Positions 10,401 through 19,491 of a DNA stretch of 64,000 nt are shown one piece after another (position 1 is the stretch's first letter; every line of letters starts with the position of its first letter). The translations under genes and the position numbers were made by a program. Below the pieces are notes generated by a model. The model was not told where the DNA came from, made no database searches, and saw only the letters and a program-made list of their open reading frames with translations. Origin of the DNA: Lentzea guizhouensis (GTDB taxonomy: Bacteria > Actinomycetota > Actinomycetes > Mycobacteriales > Pseudonocardiaceae); contig NZ_CP016793.1 of the NCBI RefSeq assembly GCF_001701025.1, positions 1,798,001 through 1,862,000 on the forward strand, given 5' to 3'.

Positions 10401-10601
10401 CAGCACGTTCTCCGGATCGGCCCCGTGCTCCAGCACGACGTGCGCGGCGAGCTCGGCCAGCAGCGTCGTCTTGCCGGTGCCCGGACCGCCGAGCACCCGG
10501 AGGAAGCCCTCCTGCGTGAAGACCCGCTGGGCGGCCTCGTCCCACCGGGGACGCGGGCGCGTCTCCGGCTTCCGGCGGACCAGCTGGGGTGGAAGTGCCA
10601 C
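7466..10601 (-). pseudogene. adnA: AdnA-like helicase-nuclease subunit, frame broken near 9560-9591
   Basis: Partner of AdnB. The first part (about 335 residues) carries the SF1 helicase with Walker A GGPGTGKTTL, motif II LLVDDAQHLD and motif III GDPDQAIFTFRG. The second part carries UvrD-C, the nuclease motif IVVDIKTGK and a C-terminal Cys cluster (CDRCPARTTC) expected to bind Fe-S. The frame changes twice. Adding one base to the CCC run at about 9591 and one to the GGG run at about 9560 (minus-strand sense) gives a continuous GVLPADGEGSVQV join and about 1040 residues, the family length. Sequence error is therefore as likely as true loss. The start is GTG. Confidence 0.85.
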
Positions 10602-10739
10602 GACTCGATTTCACCACGCTGCACCGACAAGATCAGTCACGCCCGCCGGTCGGAGCACCGCCCGGCGCCGTCACCGCACCTCGGAAGCGGCCGGCACACG
10701 TCCGCTGACCTGGCCGGACGTCACCCCGGCCCCGTCTGG

Positions 10740-12861
10740 TCACCGGGGTGGGAGGTTCTCCAGGAAGTCGCCGGCCGGCAGTGCCCCGCTGAAGTGGTCA
10801 CCGGTCGCGAAGTCCGCGCCCGCGTCCCGCCACCACGCGGCCAGCTCGGCGCTGTCGATCCCGTCGACCGCCACCGACACGCCCTGCTCCCGCAGCAACG
10901 GCAGCAGCGCCGCCACGTACTGCGACCGGCTCGCCACCAGGCCGCGCGCCACGCGCACCGCCTGCACCGGCAGGTCGGCGGCGAGCAGGCCGAAGTCGAG
11001 CGGCCCCAGCCCGAAGTCGTCGACCGCGGTCAGGACGCCCATGCGGGCCAGCACCGCGACGTTGTCCGCGGCGTCGGCCATCGGCAGCACGGACCCCGGC
11101 ACGCTGATCATCAGCTGCCCTGGGGCCAGCCCGACCTGGTCGAGCACCCGCACGACCCGCGTCACGAGGTCGGCGTCGGCCGACTGGTGCGCGGTGAGCC
11201 GCAGGGCGAGCGCGCGTTCGAACTGCCCGCGCTGCCGCCACCACACCGACTGGCCACCGGCCACCCGCAGCATCCACTCGCCGAGCGGCAGGATCAGGCC
11301 GGTCTGCTCGGCCAGCGCCGCGCACCGGTCGTGGCCCAGCGCCTCGGACTCCGGCCGCTCCCAGTGCATCGCGGCCTCGACCCCGCTGACCGCGCCGCTC
11401 GCCAGCTCGACGACCGGCCGGTACCGCACGGTGATCTCGCCGTTCTCCCACGCGCTCGGCATCTCGACGGCCAGCGCGTCGTCGCGGCGTTCCTCGGCGT
11501 CCTGACCGGCGTGGAACAGCTCCCACTGCCCGCGCCTGCCGCGCTTGGCCCGGCGCAACGCCCGTTCCGCCGAGCGCAGCACGTCGAGCGGTTCCACCTC
11601 GCCGCCGGGCCGGTGCACGACACCGGCGCTGACCGACACCGCCAGCCCGTGACCGTCCACATAGGTCGGTTCGAGCATCAGGTCCTCGTTGATGCCCTTC
11701 ATGATCGTGTCGATGGGCGGGGTGGTCGCCGTGTTCTCGACCAGCACGCCGAACTCGTCCCCGCCGAACCGGGCGATCATGACCTTCTCGTCCGCCAGCA
11801 GCGCCTTGAGCCGCTGCGTGACGTGCTGCAGCATCCGTTCGACGACCCGGCCGCCGAAGCTGTCGCGCAGCATGCCGAACGCGTCGAGGTCGAGGTGGAA
11901 GACCGTGATGCCGTGCTCGGGATCGCCCTTGCGCAGCGCGATCTCCAGCTGCGTGGTGAAGAACTGCCGGTTCGGCAGCCCGGTCAGCGGGTCGTGCAGC
12001 GACTGGCGCTTCAGCTCGTTCTGCAGCAGCTCCAGCTCGGTGCCGTCCTCGACGACCACGACGAAGTGGCTCGGCTCGTCGTTCGCGCCGCGCAGCAGCG
12101 ACGCCGCCAGCGTGACCCGTGCGACCTCGCCGTCCTTGCGCCGCAACCGCTGCGACTGCCGCACGCGGTCGGTGGTGCCGGCGGCCAGCTCGTCCATCGC
12201 CTCGCTCAGCATCTCGGCGAAGCCAGGCTCGACGAGGTCGAACAGCGGCACGCCGGTGAGCTCGTCCGCGGTGCGCTCGAGGATGTGGCCGATGGCCGCG
12301 TTCGCCCTGATCAGGGTGCCGTCCAGGTCGACGATCAGCACGCCGTTGGTGGACGACGTGACGACCTCGTTGAACCGGGCCTCGCTCTCCTTGAGGTTCC
12401 CAGTTCGCGTCACGGACGGCCTTGAGCAACGACTTCTGCAGGCTTTCTTGCTGCGCCAGCACCGACTCGGTGTTCGCGCCGGTGAACCCGGTGCCGAGCG
12501 CGCCCATCGCGAGCGCCACCCGTTCCGCGTAGCGCGCGACGGGCTGGAACTCCGGCAGCGCGAGCAGTCCCTTGCCGAGGACCTCGGTGGTGCACCGCAG
12601 CCCGAGCTTGCCCAGGTGACCGAGCGCGGCCAGGTCGGCGCCGACGGCCTCGACCGGTGCGGTGGCGAACGGTTCCGCGTGCAGCATCGAGCACAACGCG
12701 TCGAGCCGCTCACCCAGCTCCCGGTCGAGATCTTCACTGCCCAGCGGAATCGCGACCGTGCCGAGCAGGCGGTATGACCATTTGCGGGCAAGGGTCAGCC
12801 GCGCTCTCGCATTGTCCTGGGGCGAGGGCGTGCGGTCGGGCATTCGACTCGGGTTGGGCAT
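10740..12861 (-). pseudogene. GGDEF-EAL protein, cassette copy 1, one frame break at ~12397
   Basis: Cytoplasmic c-di-GMP signalling protein resembling the PAS-GGDEF-EAL architecture of Streptomyces RmdA. An N-terminal alpha-helical region (about 150 aa) is followed by a PAS domain (TNGVLIVDLDGTLIRANAAI), a GGDEF domain with the canonical motif ARFGGDEF, and an EAL domain. No RxxD inhibitory site precedes GGDEF. The EAL signature is degenerate (VEAAMHW for ExLxR; DDFGLG kept), so cyclase activity is more likely than phosphodiesterase activity. One extra base in the AA at 12397-12398 (plus strand TT) breaks the frame; removing it gives RDANWDLKESEARF, matching RDAQWDQRQSEAKF of copy 2. Confidence 0.85.
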
Positions 12862-12962
12862 TCGTGGCCGCCTCGCAATGGCTCCTGAGGTCCGGCAGTT
12901 TACCCACGCACGGTTGGTCTCACTTCAACCGGCGGCGTGAATCTTCACTCTATCGGTGTTCC

Positions 12963-13772
12963 CTACGGTTTACGACCGACGCCGGCGAAGGCGATCCTGT
13001 TGACGGCCGGATCATCGGAGATGTCACCGGGGCCGGTGGGACGCCATTCGGCGAACTTGACGAGTCCCGGTTCGACCAGTTCGAAATCACCGAAGAAGGC
13101 TTCGATCTCGTCGCGGTCGCGGTAGGTGACGTCGCCGCCGCCCGCCTTGCTCATCCGGTCCGTCACGGCCCGCGCCTCGTCGTTGACGTGGTCGCCGGCC
13201 ATGTGCGAGATCGCGAGGTAGCTCCCGCTCGGCAGTGCCTCCCGGTAGCGCTTGAGCAGGCCCTGCGGGTCGGCCTCGGTGGGCACCCAGTGGACCATGA
13301 ACAGCAGCAGCAACCCGATCGGCTCGTCGAAGTCCAGCAGCCGGTTCACCTCGCCGCTGGACAGGATGCTCTCCGGGTCGCGCATGTCCGCCTGCAGCAC
13401 TCCGACGCGGTCGTCACCTGCGACGATGAGCTCACCGTGCGCCACGGCCACGGGGTCGCGGTCCACGTAGACGACGCGGCAGTCGGGGGCCGTCTGGGCG
13501 ACCTCGTGCACGTTCGCCACGGTCGGGATGCCGGAGCCGATGTCGAGGAACTGGCGCACGCCCTGCTCGGTCATGAACCGCACCGCGCGGCGCAGGAAGG
13601 CCCGGTTGAGCCGGGCGGCGCTGCGCGAGTGCGGCATCATCTGCTCGGCCTTCTCGCCCATCAGGCGGTCGACCGCGAAGTTGTGCGCGCCGCCGAGGAG
13701 GTAGTCGTACACCCGTGCGGCACTGGGCACGGAAACGTCCACGCTCTGTGGAATCCAGCTCTCGTCGGCCAC
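12963..13772 (-). CDS. SAM-dependent methyltransferase, DUF574 type, cassette copy 1
   Basis: Actinobacterial S-adenosyl methyltransferase of the DUF574/Methyltransf_19 family. It has the family N-terminus (ARVYDYLLGGAHNFAVDR) and the SAM-binding loop FLDIGSGIPTVANVHE, followed by VYVDRDPVAV. Substrates of the family are unknown. The GTG start (VADESW) was chosen by comparison with copy 2 and an AGAAGAGG ribosome-binding site; in-frame GTGs lie up to 3 codons upstream. It precedes the GGDEF-EAL gene on the same strand by about 100 bp and diverges from the P450 gene. Confidence 0.9.
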   Translation of the reverse strand: MADESWIPQSVDVSVPSAARVYDYLLGGAHNFAVDRLMGEKAEQMMPHSRSAARLNRAFLRRAVRFMTEQGVRQFLDIGSGIPTVANVHEVAQTAPDCRVVYVDRDPVAVAHGELIVAGDDRVGVLQADMRDPESILSSGEVNRLLDFDEPIGLLLLFMVHWVPTEADPQGLLKRYREALPSGSYLAISHMAGDHVNDEARAVTDRMSKAGGGDVTYRDRDEIEAFFGDFELVEPGLVKFAEWRPTGPGDISDDPAVNRIAFAGVGRKP

Positions 13773-13856
13773 CACGACCACCCTCTTCTGGTTGCGGACG
13801 CACTAGCTTAGTCATGCACAAAGCGACTACGACTAGGCCGCTCGTGTGAACGCGCG

Positions 13857-13907
13857 CCACCCGTTTGGGCACTGTCGTTGTCGACCGAACGACTCCTAAG
13901 GTGGTCC
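13857..13907 (+). promoter_or_regulatory. Conserved cassette promoter block, copy 1
   Basis: This 51-bp stretch between the divergent methyltransferase and P450 genes matches 19407-19457 at 43 of 51 positions, far better conserved than the surrounding intergenic DNA. It begins CCACCCGTT and ends GGTGGTCC, giving outer inverted ends. It contains TAAGGT (13897-13902), a fit to the TAnnnT -10 hexamer for the P450 gene. A shared regulator site plus promoter is inferred. Confidence 0.55.
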
Positions 13908-13931
13908 ATCCTTTCCACGCGAGGAGCGATG

Positions 13932-15245
13932 ATGTCCGTCCCGGTGGCGCCCGGCAGGCTGCCATTTCTCGGGCACACGTTGCCAATGCTCAGGAAAAGA
14001 TTCGCATTCACCGCGAATTTACGAGGTCAGGGCGATCTCGTCGAAGTGCACCTCGGCCCGATGCGGGCCTATTTCGTGACCAGTCCCGAGTTGATGCACC
14101 AGGTGCTGGTCACCGATGCGCCGAAGTTCCACAAAGGCCGGATGTACGACAAGTTCCGCCCGTTCGTCGGCAACGGGCTCGCGGTGTCGAGCGGGACGTT
14201 CCACCTGCGCCAGCGGCGGATGGTGCAGCCGGCGTTCCACCGCGACCGCATCGCCGGCTACGCCGCCATCATGGTCCGCGCGGCGACCGACCTGGTGCGG
14301 GAGTGGCGGCCGGGCGAGGTGCGCCGGCTCGAGGCCGACATGCAGGGGCTCGCCGTCACGATCGTCGGTGAGGCCTTGTTCTCCACCGAGATCGGCAAAC
14401 GCGCGATCGACGAGGCCCGCCGGTCCGTGTTCGTGATCATCAAGAACGGCATCCTGCGCGCGCTCTCGCCGGGGTTCGTCGAGAAGCTGCCGATCCCGGC
14501 CAACCGCGAGTTCGACGAGGCCATCGCCAGGATGCGCGCGATCGTGCACGAGGTCATCGCGAGCAGGCGGGACGACGACACCGACCACGGCGACCTGCTG
14601 TCGACGCTGCTGGCCGCCAGGGACCCCGAGACCGGCGAGCCGATGACCGAGGACGAGGTCTTCGACGAGGTCATCACGCTGCTCACCGCGGGCATCGAGA
14701 CCACGGCGCTGGCGCTGGCCTGGATCTTCCACGAGATCGCCGCCAACCCCGGCGTGCAGGCGCGGGTGCTGGCGGAGGTCGACGAGGTCCTGGCGGGCCG
14801 GCCGGTGACGATCGACGACGTGCCGAGGCTCGCCTACCTGGGCCAGGTCGCGCAGGAGGTGCTGCGCAAGTACCCGCTCTGGCTCGTCATGCGCCGCACG
14901 GCCGAGGAGGTCGAGCTCGGCGGCGCACGCCTCGCACCGGGCACCGAGGTGATCCTCAGCCCGCACACCATGCACCACGACCCGGCGCACTTCCCGGACC
15001 CCGAGCGCTTCGACCCCGACCGCTGGACCCCCGAACGCGCGAAGCGGCTGCCGAAGGGCGCGTTCGTCCCGTTCGGCGGCGGCATCCACCAGTGCATCGG
15101 AAACCACTTCGCGCTGACCGAGATCGTCACCGTGGTGGCGACGGTCTGCGCGCACCACCGGCTGGTCCCCGACCGGCCGGTGCGCACGAAGTTCACCAAC
15201 GCGGCCTACCCCTACGACCTGATGATGAAGGTCGTCCCCCGCTAG
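13932..15245 (+). CDS. Cytochrome P450, cassette copy 1
   Basis: Haem monooxygenase of 437 aa. It has the I-helix oxygen-activation motif AGIETT (about residue 253), the K-helix ExxR (EVLR, about 308) and the Cys-ligand loop FGGGIHQCIG (about 381-390). It resembles actinobacterial P450s annotated as pentalenene-oxygenase-like; the substrate is not deducible. GAGGAG ends 5 nt before the chosen ATG, and an adjacent ATG one codon earlier is too close to it. It is co-transcribed with the secreted hydrolase 17 bp downstream. Redox partners are not encoded nearby. Confidence 0.93.
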   Translation: MSVPVAPGRLPFLGHTLPMLRKRFAFTANLRGQGDLVEVHLGPMRAYFVTSPELMHQVLVTDAPKFHKGRMYDKFRPFVGNGLAVSSGTFHLRQRRMVQPAFHRDRIAGYAAIMVRAATDLVREWRPGEVRRLEADMQGLAVTIVGEALFSTEIGKRAIDEARRSVFVIIKNGILRALSPGFVEKLPIPANREFDEAIARMRAIVHEVIASRRDDDTDHGDLLSTLLAARDPETGEPMTEDEVFDEVITLLTAGIETTALALAWIFHEIAANPGVQARVLAEVDEVLAGRPVTIDDVPRLAYLGQVAQEVLRKYPLWLVMRRTAEEVELGGARLAPGTEVILSPHTMHHDPAHFPDPERFDPDRWTPERAKRLPKGAFVPFGGGIHQCIGNHFALTEIVTVVATVCAHHRLVPDRPVRTKFTNAAYPYDLMMKVVPR

Positions 15246-15262
15246 CTGGAGGTTGTTCCCCC

Positions 15263-16264
15263 ATGCGTTTCCGCCGGCTCTGTGCCGCCGTGCTGCTCGC
15301 CGCGTTCATCCCGGTCCCCGCACCGGCGAACGCCGCCCAGAACACCACCTGTGAGGACGTGTACACCCCCGTCCAGTTCGGCCTCGTCAAGCAGACGATG
15401 TACGGCCGGCTGTGCGTGCCGCGGGGCGCCGGCACCGTCCAGGTGCTCGTCCCCGGTGGCACCTACACCAGCGGCTACTGGGACATCCCGGTGGACGGCG
15501 AGCTCCGCTCCGTCACCCGCGCGATGAACAAGGCGGGCATCGCCACCATGGCGGTGGACCGGATCGGCACCGGCAAGAGCACCAAGCCGCTCAGCATCCT
15601 GGTGGACGTCCCGAACCAGGCCGAGGCGGTGCACCAGGTGATCCAGAGCCTGCGCCCGCGGTTCTCGAAGGTCTTAGTGGGCGGTCACTCCATCGGTTCC
15701 GCCATCGCGATGGCCGAGGCGGGCAGGTACCGCGACGTCGACGGCGTGCTCGTCACCGGCATGACCCACCAGTGGGACTACGTCAGGGCCGTCCCCGCGC
15801 TGACCAACCTGATCCCGGCCCTGCTCGACCCCAAGCTGAGCCTGCGCGGCATCGACGTCGGCTACCTGACCACCGCGCCGGGCACGCGCTACAAGATGTT
15901 CCACTCGCCCGGCCCGAACGTCGCGAGCGTCATCAACCTCGACGAGTCCACAAAGGACGTCGTGTCGGCGAGCGAGTTCGTGACCACCGCGCTGATGTCC
16001 AACATCGTGCTCCCCGCGAGCGCCGGCATCACCGCTCCGGTGCTGACCGTGCAGACCTCGGCCGACTACTTCTGCGGCACCCCACCGCTCGGCGCCGACT
16101 GCTCGTCGGCCGCGGCACTGGTCCGTTCCGAGAAGCCGTTCTACCCGCGGGCGCCGCGGCTGGACGGGTACGTGGTGAACGGGTACGGGCACGTGTTCAA
16201 CTTCGACACCAAGGGCGCTGACCGCTACCACGCGGCTCTCGTCGCGTGGCAGCGCAGCATCTGA
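15263..16264 (+). CDS. Secreted alpha/beta hydrolase, cassette copy 1
   Basis: 333-aa exported hydrolase. A Sec signal peptide (MRFRRLCAAVLLAAFIPVP, Ala-rich cleavage region APANAA) precedes an alpha/beta-hydrolase fold with the nucleophile elbow GGHSIGSA and a probable catalytic His near the end (NGYGHVFNF). Several Cys may form disulfides outside the cell. TGGAGGT lies before the ATG, and the gene starts 17 bp after the P450 stop, so the two form an operon. The pairing suggests an exported product or ester linked to the P450 reaction; this is inference. Confidence 0.88.
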   Translation: MRFRRLCAAVLLAAFIPVPAPANAAQNTTCEDVYTPVQFGLVKQTMYGRLCVPRGAGTVQVLVPGGTYTSGYWDIPVDGELRSVTRAMNKAGIATMAVDRIGTGKSTKPLSILVDVPNQAEAVHQVIQSLRPRFSKVLVGGHSIGSAIAMAEAGRYRDVDGVLVTGMTHQWDYVRAVPALTNLIPALLDPKLSLRGIDVGYLTTAPGTRYKMFHSPGPNVASVINLDESTKDVVSASEFVTTALMSNIVLPASAGITAPVLTVQTSADYFCGTPPLGADCSSAAALVRSEKPFYPRAPRLDGYVVNGYGHVFNFDTKGADRYHAALVAWQRSI

Positions 16265-16278
16265 CAGCTACCGGCGGG

Positions 16279-16304
16279 GGTGGCGCGGTGAGTGCCGCGC
16301 CACC
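16279..16304. terminator. Hairpin between convergent hydrolase 1 and GGDEF-EAL 2
   Basis: A 10-bp perfect stem (GGTGGCGCGG / CCGCGCCACC) with a 6-nt loop lies in the 44-bp gap between convergent stop codons. There is no U-tract. G+C-rich hairpins of this kind commonly act as terminators in actinobacteria. Confidence 0.6.
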
Positions 16305-16308
16305 TCAG

Positions 16309-18389
16309 CTAGAGCTTCTGCAGGAACTCGCCCGCGTCACGCGGGACACCGAAGTGGGCGCCGATCGCGAGGTCGGCGCCCGCTTCCGTCCACCACCGGG
16401 CCTGCTCGGCGGTCTCGACGCCGTCCACGCAGATGTTCACGCCCAGCTCGTGCACCGCCGGGATCAGCGCCACCGAGCGGGGATCCATGCGGTGCACCAG
16501 TTCCTCCGGCACGCACACGGACACGATCGGCAGCTCCGAGAGCCAGGCCAGGTCGCGCGGACCGAGGCCGAAGTCCTCCAGCGCGATCCGCACGCCCCTG
16601 GCCGCGAGCGTGCTGAGGTTCTCCGCCGCGCCGGCCACGCCGAGGACGCCGACCGGCATGCACAGCGTCAGGCGCTCGTGCGGCAGGCCGGTCTCCTCCA
16701 CGACCTTCGCCACCCGTGACACCAGGTCCGCGTCGGTCGCCTGGTGGCGGGTGAGGCGGACGCCGAACTGCGCGTCGAGCTCACCTCGTTGCCGCCACCA
16801 CTGGGCCTGGCCGGCCGCGATCCTGATCAGCCACTCGCCCATCGGCAGGATGAGTCCGGTCTGGTCGGCGAGCTCGGCGCAGCGGTCGGAGAGGTCCCAG
16901 TGCAGCACGGCTTCCACGCCCGCGAGCTCACCGGTCGCGAGGACGCGGACCGGCCGGTAGCAGACGCCGATGTCGCCCTGTTCCCACGCTCCCGGCATCA
17001 CGACGGCCAGTGCGTGGTCGCGGCGGCGTTCGGTGTCCTGGTTGCCGTGGAACAACTCCCACTGGCCACGCTGGTCCTTCTTGGCCTGCCGCAGCGCGAG
17101 GTCGGCCATGCGCAGCAGCTCGACCGGGTCGACGTCGGGCGAGGGCCGGTGGACGACGCCCGCGCTCACCGACACCGAGAGGCCGTGGTCGTCCACGAAC
17201 ACCGGTTCGGCCAGGTCGGTGTTGATCGCGGCCATCGTCGTCGCGACGTCCGGCGTCAGGAAGGTGTTCTCCACGACGATGCCGAACTCGTCGCCGTCGA
17301 ACCGCGCGACCATCGCCTGCTCGCGCGACATCAACGCGCGCAGCCTGCGGGCCACGTGCTGCAGCAGCCTCTCCCCGACGCCGCCGCCGAGGCTGTTGCA
17401 CACCAGGCCGAACGCGTCGAGGTCCAGGTGGAACACGGTCACGCCGAACTCGGGGTCGGCGCGGCGCAGCGCGGTCTCCAGGTGCGTGGTGAAGAACTGC
17501 CGGTTCGGCAGGCCGGTCAGCACGTCGTGCAGCGACTGCCGGCGCAGTTCTCCTTGCAGCAGCGCGAGTTCCGTGTCGTCGTCGGCGACCACGAGCACGT
17601 GGCTCGGCTTGCCGTCGCCGTCGCGCAGCAACGACGCCGTCATCGTCACCTTGGCCAGGTCGTCCTCACCGCGCAGCAGGTGCAGCGGTTCGCGTTCGAA
17701 CTCGGCCCGCTCGGCGAGCACGCGTTCGACCATCTCGCGGAACACGACGATCGAGCTCGGCGCGACGAACTCCATCAGCCGGGCGCCCGGTTCCGGACGC
17801 TGCCGAGGATGCCGCCGATGGCCTCGTTGGCCCACACCACCTTCCCGTCGAGACCGACGATCAGGATGCCGTTGGTCGACGAGATCGCGATGCCCGCGAA
17901 CTTGGCCTCGCTCTGCCGCTGGTCCCACTGCGCGTCACGGGCGGCCTTGAGCAGCGAGCGCTGCATGCTCTCCTGCTGGTCGAGGATCGCGCGGGCGCGC
18001 GCCGTGGTGAAGCCGCACGTCAGCGCACCGATCCCGCCGACCACGCGCACCACGTGCTGCTTGCTCGCGCTGAACTCCTCCAAGCCCAGCAAGCCCTTCC
18101 CGAGCACGTCGACCGTGCGCTTGAGACCGGGTTCGTTGACGTAGCCGAGAGCGACGAGTCGCTCGCCCACCTCCTCGAACGGAGCAGGGTCGAACGGCTC
18201 GTTGTGCAACGCCGCGCACAACGCGTCGAGCTGGCCGGCCAGTTCGGCGTCCAGCTCGTCCCGTCTCAGCGCGACCATCACAACGCTGCTGAGCAGGTAG
18301 CTCCACTTGCGCGACAAGGCTTCCCGCGCGCGGACGGCGGCGGTGTCCGCGGGTGGAGCGGCATCGGGTCTTCGGCTCGGATTCGTCAT
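16309..18389 (-). pseudogene. GGDEF-EAL protein, cassette copy 2, one frame break at ~17795
   Basis: Paralogue of the protein at 10740-12861 with the same helical N-terminus, PAS (TNGILIVGLDGKVVWANEAI), GGDEF and EAL domains. The cyclase motif is altered to ARFDGDEF (first Gly replaced by Asp), and the EAL signature is degenerate (VEAVLHWD), so enzymatic activity is doubtful. The frame breaks once in the PAS domain. Adding one C to the CC at 17793-17798 restores GSVPEPGARLMEFV and continuity with copy 1. It could be sequence error, decay of a redundant copy, or phase variation. Confidence 0.85.
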
Positions 18390-18492
18390 TCCCGTTGCCC
18401 TGTATGGGGTGCAGAGTGTCCGGCAGTCTACCTACCGCGAGTCGGCGCCCACTGCGCCAACAGTGTGAAACCTCCACCACGGACGGGTGGTT

Positions 18493-19311
18493 TTAGGCCT
18501 TACGACCTACACCAGCGTACAGGAACATGTTCATGGACGCCTCGGCGGCGATGTCACCGGGACCGTCCGGACGCCACTCACCACACCCGACCAAACCGGG
18601 TTCCACCAGCTCGAAGCCGTCGAACAGCGCGCTGACCTGGGCGTGGTCGCGCATGTGCATCTGGTCGGCGCTGCTGCTGCGGTTCACCACGTCGGCGGCC
18701 TTGTCGACGTTGTCGCCGATCTGGTCCTTGGCGACGTGCGTCATCACGACGAAGCTCCCGGCGGGCAGGGCGTCGCGGTAGCCGGCGACGAGCTTCCGCG
18801 GGTCGTCGGAGTCGGGCACCCAGTGCAGCATGAGCAGCATCAACAGCCCGATCGGCTCGTCGAAGCGCAGCAGCCTGCCGACCTCCTCACTCGCCAGCAC
18901 GGCCTCCGGATCGCGCATGTCGGCGTGCACGATGGCGGCGTTTTCGTTGTGAGACAACATGAGTTGACTGTGCGCGACGGCGACCGGGTCCTTGTCGACG
19001 TAGACGACACGCGCGGCGGGGTCGCGGTGCTGCGCCACCTCGTGCACGTTCGCGACGGTCGGGATGCCGGAACCGATGTCGAGGAACTGCCGAACTCCCT
19101 GGTCCATCAGGTAGTTCACCGCGCGACCGAGGAACCGCCGGTTGAGCCGCGCCACGCTGGGCAGGCCCGGCACCAGCTTCTCGATCTGCGATCCGACCGC
19201 GCGGTCGGCGGCGAAGTTGTGGGCGCCGCCGAGGATGTAGTCGTAGACGCGGGCCATGCTCGGGACGTCCATGTCGATGCCGAGCGGCACCCAGTCCTGG
19301 GTTTCTGCCAC
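18493..19311 (-). CDS. SAM-dependent methyltransferase, DUF574 type, cassette copy 2
   Basis: Paralogue of the methyltransferase at 12963-13772. It keeps ARVYDYILGGAHNFAADR and the SAM loop FLDIGSGIPTVANVHE, then VYVDKDPVAVAHS. The GTG start (VAETQDW) follows an AAGAGGT ribosome-binding site; a GTG three codons upstream is the alternative. It lies upstream of GGDEF-EAL copy 2 and diverges from P450 copy 2, repeating the order and orientation of copy 1. Confidence 0.9.
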   Translation of the reverse strand: MAETQDWVPLGIDMDVPSMARVYDYILGGAHNFAADRAVGSQIEKLVPGLPSVARLNRRFLGRAVNYLMDQGVRQFLDIGSGIPTVANVHEVAQHRDPAARVVYVDKDPVAVAHSQLMLSHNENAAIVHADMRDPEAVLASEEVGRLLRFDEPIGLLMLLMLHWVPDSDDPRKLVAGYRDALPAGSFVVMTHVAKDQIGDNVDKAADVVNRSSSADQMHMRDHAQVSALFDGFELVEPGLVGCGEWRPDGPGDIAAEASMNMFLYAGVGRKA

Positions 19312-19406
19312 GGTGAACACCTCTTCGGTTCGTGGCGGTTCGGGGATGACGCACGAGCTTAGTCACCCGAGCGCGCACGGCGTTGAACCATCGGAGTGAC
19401 ACCGAA

Positions 19407-19457
19407 CCACCCGTTCAGGCACTGTCGTCTTCGCCCAAACGGCTCCTAGGGTGGTCC
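19407..19457 (+). promoter_or_regulatory. Conserved cassette promoter block, copy 2
   Basis: Counterpart of 13857-13907 (43 of 51 bases identical, no gaps). The -10-like TAGGGT is at 19447-19452, and the CCACC/GGTGG outer ends are kept. Mismatches are scattered single substitutions. Confidence 0.55.
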
Positions 19458-19491
19458 GTCCCCCCGTTCGGCTGATCCGTTGGAGTTGCCG

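Noticed and set aside
12397..12398. Programmed frameshift in GGDEF-EAL copy 1
   Set aside because: There is no slippery heptamer at the break, and copy 2 breaks at a different place by the opposite type of change.
9276..12425. 1049-codon plus-strand ORF across adnA and GGDEF-EAL copy 1
   Set aside because: It spans two opposite-strand genes and their intergenic gap; composition is that of an antisense frame.
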